Source: Caldifarciminota bacterium UBA3073
GTDB taxonomy: Bacteria > Hydrothermota > UBA3073
Direction: 5' to 3'
DNA length: 23,389 bases
Assembly: GCA_002366725.1 (NCBI GenBank)
Contig: DFBT01000044.1
Location: 2,895-26,283, forward strand
Below, one piece after another: positions 13,508 through 20,762 of the stretch. The notes beneath the pieces are model-generated. The model did no database searches. It saw only the letters and a list, made by a program, of their open reading frames with translations, and was not told where the DNA came from. Numbering within the stretch: position 1 is the stretch's first letter; each line of letters starts with the position of its first letter. The position numbers and the translations under genes are program-made.

Positions 13508-15733
13508 TTATCTTATAAACACCGCCTTTCTTACAAGACCACTTTCCCCGGCAACGAGACGGGCGAAATAAACACCCGCCGGCAAGCCATTACCGTCTAA
13601 TCTGAGCTCGTGATCCCCGCTCGAGAGGCGATCACCTTTGACCCTTCTGACGCACCTACCGCTCAAATCATATACCCCAAGTGACACATCCTCAAATCGC
13701 GGCAGTGTCAGCTCGATACACATTGAAGAGACAGCGGGATTCGGAGATAGCGAGAAAGCAAGTGGGTGCCTCTCTTCCTCGATGCCGTATACCTCGTTCC
13801 TGTACAACTTCGCCTTCAGCGAGACCACCTCTCCAACCTTCAGGGCATCCTCATTTGAGAGAACGACATACCACTTACCCCCTTTGGGTAAAATAAAATC
13901 CACACTACCCGAGTCCGCATCTTGCCCGATGTGGAAGGCTTTAAACGGCTCTTCTCCCCCGAAATCCTCATAGATGGAGTAATTGGATGAGTCACAGATG
14001 AAGAAGTCGATATTTCCTCCGGGCGCAAATCTCGCAAATTCCTGGTATACCCCCAGTTCGTTGTCGAATCGCGTTTTTCCCCTCAGGATCTCCTCCCCCG
14101 AAGAAAATTCTACCTCAACCTTGTAGGTGGAATCGGGCTCATCGGGAAGTGTATCGGGAGAGATAGAGATAGAGGGCATACTGCCGGACAGGTTGTGGGA
14201 CCAGAAATAGTGCTCTCCCGCGACGCTGTTTGCTATAACCAGAGTCACATAGCCGGGGTCGGGGTAATATCCTATATCGGCATCTATCCTGGCGTAATAG
14301 GGTTTACCGTCCCCAATAATGAATTGTGTCTCTCCATTTGATGCCGTATAATGCCAACCCGCTATATAGAGGCCCGAACCGGTATTGGGTGTACTTGCCA
14401 GGGTGACCATGGCGCCGTCAACCGGCTCACCCGATACATCATTCACCGCGACGGTGAGAGTACAGACCTCACTGTACCTCTCGGTCACATCCCAGATATA
14501 TCCATCACCCCTGAAATTGAATGGAAGCACTATGTTCCACCCCCAGCCCTCGTAGTGGTATGTGGAGTTTATAAATGTGTTCACGGGCTCCCATCCCCTC
14601 CACTGCGTATCGTACCACTCATTCCAGGTATGGTCGTTGCACATAGTCAGGGGGCTATTTGTGGGGATAAGACACGCCCTTCCCGCTGCCGCCGTGATGT
14701 CCGCGTGCTCACCACACCTGCCCACATGGATGTGATAGATTCTCGTTGGTTGTATGGGTCTCTCAAATCCAAACCCCGAATTGAACACCATGACATCTTT
14801 TATCCACTGCGTGGCCACGCCGATGGCGCTCTGGTCGAGGGTGTCGGTCTTTCCGTCCCACAATACCCCGACATCCGCAAGCTCATCACGGAGTATGGGG
14901 GAGACAAAGCCCGCATATATTGTATCCCTCGGCGGACTTCCCCAGTCCCACACCGTCCTCTCCGCGGTGTCGGGATACTCAAACACATACTCCCTCCATA
15001 ATCTGCCCACCGGGGGTTCTGCCTCCCAGCCCGTCTTGGGATTTATGTAGAGCGGTGCCTCATCGGATATTATCGGGTGAACTATGTCCCAGTAGTACCT
15101 CTGGTAAGGTATCTCGACATCCACGGTATCGGAACCGTGGTCCGAAATTCTATATCTTGCGGTAGTATAGTCTGGATATTCAACGAGTTCCACATATTGA
15201 AGAACGGTATCGTGTGCATATATCATCTGAGCATTCTCGAGAAGGAACTCGGGATTTGTGGTATAATGTTCGAGGATTTCGGGGTCTATGTGAGCAACAC
15301 AGAACGCTATCTCGTCTCGATATACCCTCTCACAGGTCGTTATGAGCCACGCGTAATTTCTCTGGAGACTTGTGCTCATTTTCGAGAAGTTGTCCTCGAG
15401 TGGAAGCCTGAGCCATTCCGGGACGAGTCCTATTGCCTCCCGTGCTGCCGCCACGAGATTGTCCGGCGGAGGAGAGAGGGTGAGGAGGAAGTCCATTTCT
15501 ATCACGCATTTCTCCCCCTCGGTAATTCTGCCGTAAAACTCAACTGAGTCCACGAGCTCCCACGCTTTCGTATCTTTATCCGTCAATATCTTCTGAGCCG
15601 TACGGGATGGTGCTTTTCCAACTACCACCTCGTCTGTGGCATCACCGGATACCTCAAATTGCAGAGGTGGAACGGTGACTCCCCTATCCCCGGGCGAGGC
15701 GACAATGCCCAGAAATATCAAGGATATAACCAT
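13508..15733 (-). CDS. Secreted transglutaminase-like protein with T9SS C-terminal sorting domain
   Basis: A 741-residue exported protein. Residues 1-13 form a short signal peptide (MVISLIFLGIVAS). The transglutaminase-like core is around 330-390: Cys340 in HVGRCGEHADITAAAGRA, His368 in CNDHTWNEWYD, and then GWEPVN, where the usual catalytic Asp position appears to be Glu382. A carboxypeptidase-regulatory-like or Ig-like domain follows (VAVNDVSGEPVDGAMVTLAS, about 427-446), then further beta-rich sequence. The last ~80 residues are a type A sorting domain: SLSPNPAVSSM, LGVYDLSGRCVRRV, LDGNGLPAGVYFARLVAG, KAVFIR. ATG 15733 has AAGGGGGT upstream. Likely surface-anchored or secreted; either a peptidase or a cross-linking activity is possible. 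Confidence 0.82.
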   Translation of the reverse strand: MVISLIFLGIVASPGDRGVTVPPLQFEVSGDATDEVVVGKAPSRTAQKILTDKDTKAWELVDSVEFYGRITEGEKCVIEMDFLLTLSPPPDNLVAAAREAIGLVPEWLRLPLEDNFSKMSTSLQRNYAWLITTCERVYRDEIAFCVAHIDPEILEHYTTNPEFLLENAQMIYAHDTVLQYVELVEYPDYTTARYRISDHGSDTVDVEIPYQRYYWDIVHPIISDEAPLYINPKTGWEAEPPVGRLWREYVFEYPDTAERTVWDWGSPPRDTIYAGFVSPILRDELADVGVLWDGKTDTLDQSAIGVATQWIKDVMVFNSGFGFERPIQPTRIYHIHVGRCGEHADITAAAGRACLIPTNSPLTMCNDHTWNEWYDTQWRGWEPVNTFINSTYHYEGWGWNIVLPFNFRGDGYIWDVTERYSEVCTLTVAVNDVSGEPVDGAMVTLASTPNTGSGLYIAGWHYTASNGETQFIIGDGKPYYARIDADIGYYPDPGYVTLVIANSVAGEHYFWSHNLSGSMPSISISPDTLPDEPDSTYKVEVEFSSGEEILRGKTRFDNELGVYQEFARFAPGGNIDFFICDSSNYSIYEDFGGEEPFKAFHIGQDADSGSVDFILPKGGKWYVVLSNEDALKVGEVVSLKAKLYRNEVYGIEEERHPLAFSLSPNPAVSSMCIELTLPRFEDVSLGVYDLSGRCVRRVKGDRLSSGDHELRLDGNGLPAGVYFARLVAGESGLVRKAVFIR

Positions 15734-16010
15734 ACTACCCCCTTTTAATTTTCAATAATGTGAAAAAAATTAACCACAGAGAACACAGAGAGATAATATT
15801 TATTTATTCTCTGCCTGTCTGCCGACAGGTAGATGTGCTCAAATTCTCTATCAGCGTTTTTCTTGTTTGTAGCTCAAGCAATCTTTGAGACCAACAGGAG
15901 AGCACAGAGGCTTTCTATTTTTTTCTTGTTTTTCTACCTCAAAAATACTCTGTGCCCTCTGTGGTTTCTTTCATATCATTTTTGACAGTACCTAATCGTC
16001 AATTGTCAAT
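15734..16010. repeat. CTCTGTG inverted-pair element with internal palindrome
   Basis: AACCACAGAGAACACAGAGAG (15772-15792) at one end and CTCTGTGCCCTCTGTGGTTT near 15949-15968 at the other are inverted 9-base arrays about 155 bases apart. Inside lies the palindrome CCTGTCTGCCGACAGG (15814-15829), followed by GAGCACAGAGGC (15900-15911). No gene is recognisable. With the pseudogene and the sequence to 16323 it makes a 590-base stretch without an intact gene. Confidence 0.75.
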
Positions 16011-16195
16011 TTATCGAATCCTTATCATCTCCCTTGTTTGGATAAAGTCGCCCGCCCTCAGTCTATAGAAGTAAATGCCCGTGCCCACGGTGACACCTTT
16101 TTCATCCCTGCCATCCCAGACTATTTCGTGATTCGTAGATCGTAAATCGTAAATTTCTTAACAAGTCTGCCGGAGATGTCATAAATACAGACTGA
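16011..16195 (-). pseudogene. Remnant of a T9SS type A sorting domain, interrupted by a repeat
   Basis: Read on the minus strand, about 16195-16150 encodes VCIYDISGRLVKKF. In another frame, 16134-16011 encodes STNHEIVWDGRDEKGVTV followed by GTGIYFYRLRAGDF and ends MIRIR plus a stop codon. Together these are the two halves of a FlgD-like/T9SS C-terminal domain, as in the intact neighbours. The frames are broken exactly where a 7-base ATTTACG array lies (16126-16157), and immediately upstream sequence is a 7-base GTCTNNN/AGACCNN hairpin instead of the rest of a protein. So it is the broken 3' end of a lost secreted-protein gene, not part of the neighbouring genes. Seen directly by translation; the origin is inferred. 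Confidence 0.75.
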
Positions 16196-16259
16196 AGACC
16201 AAAGACCAGAGACCGAAGACCTTTGATTTTTGTCTGTGGTCTGTAGTCTTATGTCTATG
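16189..16259. repeat. 7-nt-period AGACCNN / GTCTNNN inverted array
   Basis: AGACTGA, AGACCAA, AGACCAG, AGACCGA and AGACC follow each other at exact 7-base steps (16189-16221). After an 11-base loop come GTCTGTG, GTCTGTA, GTCTTAT and GTCTATG, again at exact 7-base steps (16232-16259). The two halves are imperfect reverse complements. The same design recurs at 19585-19707. The sequence from 16260 to 16323 is AT-rich repeat text. Confidence 0.85.
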
Positions 16260-16323
16260 GAAATTCGCGATTTATCGGGATATAAATACATTTTTGCATT
16301 TTAATATTTGATATTTAATATTC

Positions 16324-17529
16324 CTATATATTATATCCTATATCTATTCCAAGTTTGAGTCCCCGCATACCATAAAATGGAGCTCCCACATTCTGTAAAC
16401 CGATGTTCAACCCCACGCCCTTTATCTTGGAATGGGAGCCGATACCCATAAAAAATCCCTCTTCACCACCAATTGCGAACCCCGCCATTGGGGCAAACCA
16501 TGCCTTGAGGTCATATTTTACCGCAAGTGAGAATTGGGGTTTTCTGGATGATAGGGGTGTTTTGTTCAATACCTGTTCATAGCCCACTCCATATTGCAGA
16601 TTTCCCCTGTCGTGTTCGAATGCGATCATCAGATATGCGGGAAGAGGGGTTTTAAAGGCACCCCTATCATAGAGCGAAGAATCTTCGGATGTGACTGCAT
16701 CCTCGGTGTTTTCGAGGTTGAGGGAATCGATCTCCACACTCAGCCAACCCTCTTGCGTGTTAGATGTCCATCTTAAACCCGTATTGATATTTGAAAGACT
16801 GATAGCGATACTCGACATCTCAGAGACCCCCGCATAGAGTCCGAGATCGAGAGCAAATCCCCCTCCCCCATCAGCCGTGCGGTATTTCAGGAAGCCATCG
16901 CCGTTGAGTGCATACCTCGATGTGAGTAGATGCAGGGTTGCTTCACTCACATAGGCTGTATAAAGTCCATAAAGGTATCTGACACCGGCCCCCAGTGAGA
17001 GATTTCGCCCGCCCAACCCGAACATCTTGCCGTAGGAAGAGGTGAACGAGAGGAAGGCAACTGCCATCCCGTCCATATTCTCAAACTGGTAGGTCCTGTC
17101 AAGTTCATTTCCCCACAGCATCAGGTCAAAGAGGATTTTGGGTATCGTCCCCTTACCGAGACCCAAAGCCCTGAACGAGAAACCAAACCCGCCAACCGAT
17201 AGCTCAATTCCCGCTACACCCGCATTCGCCAGCAGTGCGAATCCCGTATTTGGTATGGAGTTCATAATATCACTTTTATCGGCATCGTCAAGGAAGACAC
17301 CACCGCTGTAGTAATTGTATTTGGAGAGAGAAAAGGACCTATTAAAACCCCCCGCAGATGGGGATATTATCCTCAGCGAGAAGCCCCGATTCAGAGAGAG
17401 GTTGGCGGGATTATAGAGTATGGCATCCACACCCCTGGAGAATACCGTGCTCGTGCCCGAGAGCACGAGATAATTTGCGCCGTTTGCCCACATGCCCAGG
17501 ATTTGGAAGAGTATAAGAAAATGCATCAT
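16324..17529 (-). CDS. Outer-membrane beta-barrel protein, PorV/DUF5723-like
   Basis: A 401-residue protein with a signal-like N-terminus (MMHFLILFQILGMWANGANY). The following TSTVFSRGVDAILYNPANLSLNRGFSLRI (about 26-54) matches the conserved opening of PorV/DUF5723-type barrels (an NPA motif after a small-residue helix). The rest is rich in alternating Gly/aromatic strands and ends GLKLGIDIGYNI. The start codon overlaps the stop of the upstream lipoprotein gene (ATGA), and AAAGGA precedes it, so the two are translationally coupled and their products probably act together at the outer membrane. The family name is from recollection of motif shape; the function is unknown. Confidence 0.65.
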   Translation of the reverse strand: MMHFLILFQILGMWANGANYLVLSGTSTVFSRGVDAILYNPANLSLNRGFSLRIISPSAGGFNRSFSLSKYNYYSGGVFLDDADKSDIMNSIPNTGFALLANAGVAGIELSVGGFGFSFRALGLGKGTIPKILFDLMLWGNELDRTYQFENMDGMAVAFLSFTSSYGKMFGLGGRNLSLGAGVRYLYGLYTAYVSEATLHLLTSRYALNGDGFLKYRTADGGGGFALDLGLYAGVSEMSSIAISLSNINTGLRWTSNTQEGWLSVEIDSLNLENTEDAVTSEDSSLYDRGAFKTPLPAYLMIAFEHDRGNLQYGVGYEQVLNKTPLSSRKPQFSLAVKYDLKAWFAPMAGFAIGGEEGFFMGIGSHSKIKGVGLNIGLQNVGAPFYGMRGLKLGIDIGYNI

Positions 17530-19484
17530 TCCTTTACCCTCACTTTAGCCACGCAGTATCCACCGAATTCGAGATAGTCCCTGGCGTGAACTGTTATTGT
17601 ATCGGTCTCCGGTACATATAGAACGGCAAATGTTGAAAACGGAGGATTTTGAAGTATATCGAATTCAAGCGAGTCCAGGGCTATTTTGACGGTGGTGATA
17701 TTCGGTGCTATCGCGATCCCATTCTGGTCAACGGGTGCCGGGGGTATGGTTAGCCTCTTTATAAGAGAGTCCGACCCCTTGGGATTTATCACCATGAAAT
17801 CGCAGTCGAACCCGAATGGAAAGTGATTTTTCACATCAACCTGTAGAGCCACCGACTGTATATGCGAGAGTGCATCTATCACATCCTCGTCCTCTATCTT
17901 AACCTCCACGGTATCGAAATGGATCGTATCACATGTGAAAGCCGCCCTGAATGGAGTTTCATTGTAAACACGCCCTGTTATATAAGAACCCCTCTCCAAA
18001 ATTCCACTTCCCTCATCGAGCGAGACCTCCCCGGAGATGGTGATCTCTTCGGGCAGGATATTTAAAAGCGGAGCGAGGTCGCAGGATGCCTCACCGTGAG
18101 ATGGTGGCAGGCGGGGAGTTCCGGCATCCACCGATAGCGAAAATGGGATAGACACAGATTGAGAATACGAGTTCCTACCCGTAATGCTGCCAATTGCGCC
18201 GGATGAAAAGCCTATGGTACTCCACACATCGACATACAGACGAGATTCGGCGAGTCTGATGCAGCCAATGTCACTGTAATCTACGGGAATCTCCAGCGTG
18301 TAATCAATTTGGTGAGTGATCGGTTCGAGTATCTTCCCGGCGATCAGGGAGTAATCCATCATCTGGAGCACAATTCCAACGGTGATTCCGTCATCGGCGG
18401 TAATATCGACGAAGTCGTCCGACGAGTCTACCGCAACTGTTATTCTTGTTGTCAGAAGTGTGCTCTCGGAGGGAGAACTTGTGTTATCATAGGTTATACC
18501 CGCGAGATCCATGTTTCCCGTGGATGGTGCGTGTGGAAATATGGAAAGCACAAAAGAGGTATCGAGTTCTGCAATGTCGGCAGTCAATCTTCCTCCGATT
18601 GGGAGTCCATTATCTATATCGATATATAAGCCACCCCGTGAAAATATTACACTGTCCAGTTTGAGCGAATAATCGGAGACGAAGGGGAGTTTGAACACAT
18701 AATCGACAGAATCTGTGAAGGAGGGAATTTTAACCCTGCCGCTCCCTATTCTCACGGAATCAAGAATCACGGAGAAGCTAACGGAATCATCGAGGGAAAA
18801 TGGAACCTCAAAGAGCGTGTCCAACACGGTGAATCTCAATTGTGTCCGAATGTACCCCCTGACAACGGCGTTTTCCAGATACAGTGATGTATCCCTCGCG
18901 GAATTATTGGGCATCTGTACATAGGTAATGGGGTCAACCTCGAGGCCGCTCACGGGTATAAAGGTCACCGAATCGAAGGACATCCCCGTCTGATTGAGAA
19001 TTCTCACAGTAAAACACACAACGCTAAAACAGACGGAATCTATCATATCGAAGGTATCGGACTTGAACGATGTTGTGTATGAAAAGGGCGGGACGAAATC
19101 TGCCACGAATGGGGTGTCGGGAATTCCAATTCCCGCACCACTCTCTGCTATCTCCCTGGCGGATACGGAGATGTTGCCCGTATCCATATTGGCTATCCAC
19201 ACATCGCCAATGCTTCTCGCCACAAGGGTATCTATATCCCCCAAACGCAGTGATTCATCGATACTGAAGGTATCTATATCCACCTTCAGATAGAGTTGCA
19301 TTATGGAATCCTCGCCAATCCTTATTCCAACACTGGGGTCGAGGGTATCCACGATGTTAACGACTGGATAGCGTTCTTTGACGAGCGGAATAGTTATATC
19401 TACATCCCACTCGGGTGCCTGAGGGTGCTGATTAAAACAGGAAAGTAGAACCAGTGATAATAAGATTATGAAGTATTTTCTCAT
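17526..19484 (-). CDS. Large beta-rich lipoprotein of unknown function
   Basis: A 652-residue protein with a lipoprotein signal: MRKYFIILLSLVLLSCF, lipobox LLSC with Cys16; residues +2/+3 (Phe-Asn) do not suggest inner-membrane retention. The mature part contains many repeated short beta-like segments rich in Asp, Ser, Val and Ile (for example FDSVTFIPVSG, LKLDSVIFSRGGLYIDIDNGLPIG, VALQVDVKNHFPFGFDCDF). These resemble strings of LEA-like or Ig-like sandwich domains. No catalytic motif is recognised. ATG 19484 has TTGGAG eight bases upstream. It is coupled to the barrel gene downstream by ATGA overlap. A surface lipoprotein working with that barrel is the likeliest reading; I cannot name a family. 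Confidence 0.7.
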   Translation of the reverse strand: MRKYFIILLSLVLLSCFNQHPQAPEWDVDITIPLVKERYPVVNIVDTLDPSVGIRIGEDSIMQLYLKVDIDTFSIDESLRLGDIDTLVARSIGDVWIANMDTGNISVSAREIAESGAGIGIPDTPFVADFVPPFSYTTSFKSDTFDMIDSVCFSVVCFTVRILNQTGMSFDSVTFIPVSGLEVDPITYVQMPNNSARDTSLYLENAVVRGYIRTQLRFTVLDTLFEVPFSLDDSVSFSVILDSVRIGSGRVKIPSFTDSVDYVFKLPFVSDYSLKLDSVIFSRGGLYIDIDNGLPIGGRLTADIAELDTSFVLSIFPHAPSTGNMDLAGITYDNTSSPSESTLLTTRITVAVDSSDDFVDITADDGITVGIVLQMMDYSLIAGKILEPITHQIDYTLEIPVDYSDIGCIRLAESRLYVDVWSTIGFSSGAIGSITGRNSYSQSVSIPFSLSVDAGTPRLPPSHGEASCDLAPLLNILPEEITISGEVSLDEGSGILERGSYITGRVYNETPFRAAFTCDTIHFDTVEVKIEDEDVIDALSHIQSVALQVDVKNHFPFGFDCDFMVINPKGSDSLIKRLTIPPAPVDQNGIAIAPNITTVKIALDSLEFDILQNPPFSTFAVLYVPETDTITVHARDYLEFGGYCVAKVRVKE

Positions 19485-19514
19485 ATATTAACTCCAAATT
19501 ATGCGTAAAGAAAC

Positions 19515-19578
19515 CATCTCAAGATCCGCATGGACAAGATTACACGAGATTATCATCTCAAGATCCGTATGGACAAGA
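19515..19578. repeat. 25-base direct repeat, two copies
   Basis: CATCTCAAGATCCGCATGGA followed by CAAGA occurs at 19515-19539 and, with one C-to-T change, at 19554-19578. They are separated by 14 bases. The core GATCCGNATGGA recurs inside the nested palindrome at 20540-20559 and at 20653-20664. Confidence 0.8.
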
Positions 19579-19709
19579 GGTTAAAGACCAGAGACACAAG
19601 ACCAAAAACACCTGTCTGCCGACAGGCAGGTAAGACCTTTTATATTTCTTTGTTCATTTATTTGTCATTTTAGTCTGCGGTCTTTGGTCTGTAGTCTTAT
19701 GTCTAAATA

Positions 19710-19775
19710 TATAATCTGTGCTTATCTGTGGTCATCCCTGCCTACCGGCAGGCAGGCGTGGTTAATACATATTCT
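19710..19775. repeat. ATCTGTG repeat carrying an inserted palindrome
   Basis: TATAATCTGTG, then TATCTGTG and TCATC, match 40-66 upstream of rplE. The matching sequence resumes with TGGTTAATACATATT (19759-19773). In between, CCTGCCTACCGGCAGGCAGG (19737-19756) plus CG is present only in this copy. The layout looks like a clean insertion of the palindrome into the older repeat. Confidence 0.75.
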
Positions 19776-19778
19776 GGG

Positions 19779-20432
19779 TTAATTCTTTTGAAACTCACAG
19801 TATCTCTCGATGGGGCATTCTTCACACCTCGGATTTCGCGCCCCGCAAATCCGCCTTCCGAACTCTATCAACACCAGATGAACTCTGGTTCTCTCGGGCG
19901 GTGGTATTTCGCTCTCAAGTTTCGCCCTCAAGCTCTCGTAATCATCTTTTGCATCGCCTATTCCAAGCCTCTTCATTATTCTGAAGATGTGAACATCCAC
20001 GGGAAGAACTTGCTCCCCCTTGACCGCCATCAGAAAGACATCGGCGGTCTTGGGCCCAATTCCCCCTATGGAGGTCAGTTCCTTCTTGGCTTTGCCGTAC
20101 GGAAGATTCAATATTCCATCAAACTTGCCATCGTATTTTTCTATCAATTCTCTGGCGATGTTCAGAATCCTCGGAGCCTTCATTCGATACAGACCCGCCG
20201 GCTTGATCACTTCCTCAATCTCCTCTACGCTCGCTTCTGCGATATCTTCGATATTACAGAATCTCTCACTAAATCTCTCGGTGGCGGTCCTGACATTTTT
20301 CCAGTATGTTCGTTGAGAAAGGATTATACTGACCAATGTCTCGAATGGAGTGTGTCTCTCCCACCACTCGTTGATTTCGTAATTTTTGGAGAGAATATCA
20401 ACTACCTTTTTAATCTTACCTGTATTTATCAT
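19779..20432 (-). CDS. nth: Endonuclease III (DNA glycosylase/AP lyase)
   Basis: Base-excision repair enzyme that removes oxidised pyrimidines and cleaves the abasic site. The 217-residue product has the helix-hairpin-helix LTSIGGIGPKTADVFLMAV (119-137) with catalytic Lys128, the catalytic Asp146 in LPVDVHIFRIMKRLG, and the C-terminal [4Fe-4S] loop Cys196-X6-Cys203-X2-Cys206-X5-Cys212. The N-terminal motif is ILSQRTYWKN, where E. coli-type enzymes have LSAQATD; the SQRT version is more like archaeal and some thermophile Nth. ATG 20432 is the only sensible start; its ribosome binding site is weak. The gene is isolated between repeat clusters. Confidence 0.95.
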   Translation of the reverse strand: MINTGKIKKVVDILSKNYEINEWWERHTPFETLVSIILSQRTYWKNVRTATERFSERFCNIEDIAEASVEEIEEVIKPAGLYRMKAPRILNIARELIEKYDGKFDGILNLPYGKAKKELTSIGGIGPKTADVFLMAVKGEQVLPVDVHIFRIMKRLGIGDAKDDYESLRAKLESEIPPPERTRVHLVLIEFGRRICGARNPRCEECPIERYCEFQKN

Positions 20433-20762
20433 TCAAATTCGGCACATTTTTCCGCTCTGATACCCGAATTACAGAAGCCCAGTCTGTTATTTGTGCAAAG
20501 AAAACGATTCTTTATAAAAAAACGCTACCTGCCTACCGGTCCCTACGGATCCGTATGGACAGGCAGGCGAGAGACATTTTTTTCTTGTCGTAACGAAGTG
20601 GAGATCCCGCCTCTGGTCATACGACCCGTCCTCAAGTCACAGACTCGCATGAGATCCGCATGGATATGGGCGGGGACAAATCGCCTTTAACCTGTCTGCC
20701 GATAGGTAGATATGTGTTATGTGAAGTTCGACAACATGCTTTTTTGTCTGCTTAATTCTACA
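20433..20762. repeat. Gene-free stretch with nested palindrome and other repeats
   Basis: This 330-base stretch has no supportable gene. It contains the nested palindrome at 20528-20567, a GAGATCCGCATGGA copy (20651-20664), the 16-base GACAAATCGCCTTTAA (20675-20690) that is repeated at the window end, and a degenerate CCTGTCTGCCGATAGG palindrome at 20691-20706. The sequence between them is not recognised. Confidence 0.7.
20528..20567. repeat. Nested palindrome: one palindrome inside another
   Basis: CCTGCCTACCGG (20528-20539), TCCCTACGGATCCGTATGGA (20540-20559) and CAGGCAGG (20560-20567) are contiguous. Removing the middle 20 bases, themselves an imperfect palindrome around TACGGATCCGTA, leaves CCTGCCTACCGGCAGGCAGG, identical to 19737-19756. 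Confidence 0.85.

Larger units (their letters stand above)
19485..19778. repeat. Dense repeat cluster upstream of the lipoprotein gene
   Basis: The 294-base spacer holds in order: a 25-base direct repeat (19515-19539 and 19554-19578), a 7-base AGACCNN array (19585-19605), the palindrome CCTGTCTGCCGACAGGCAGG (19611-19630), the opposing GTCTNNN array (19673-19707), and an ATCTGTG repeat carrying a second palindrome (19710-19775). It separates the divergently placed starts and ends of the lipoprotein gene and nth. No gene is seen. Confidence 0.8.

Noticed and set aside
14351..15547. Several plus-strand frames of 80-216 codons opposite the transglutaminase-like gene
   Set aside because: They are shadows of a GC-rich coding strand without family motifs; the minus-strand product has a signal peptide, catalytic core and sorting domain.
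19485..19778. CRISPR array
   Set aside because: The repeats here are two 25-base copies and short-period arrays in inverted orientation, with no regular spacers and no cas genes.
19728..20690. Long open frame on the plus strand across nth
   Set aside because: It is antisense to a clear endonuclease III with all catalytic and cluster residues, and its translation resembles no protein family.
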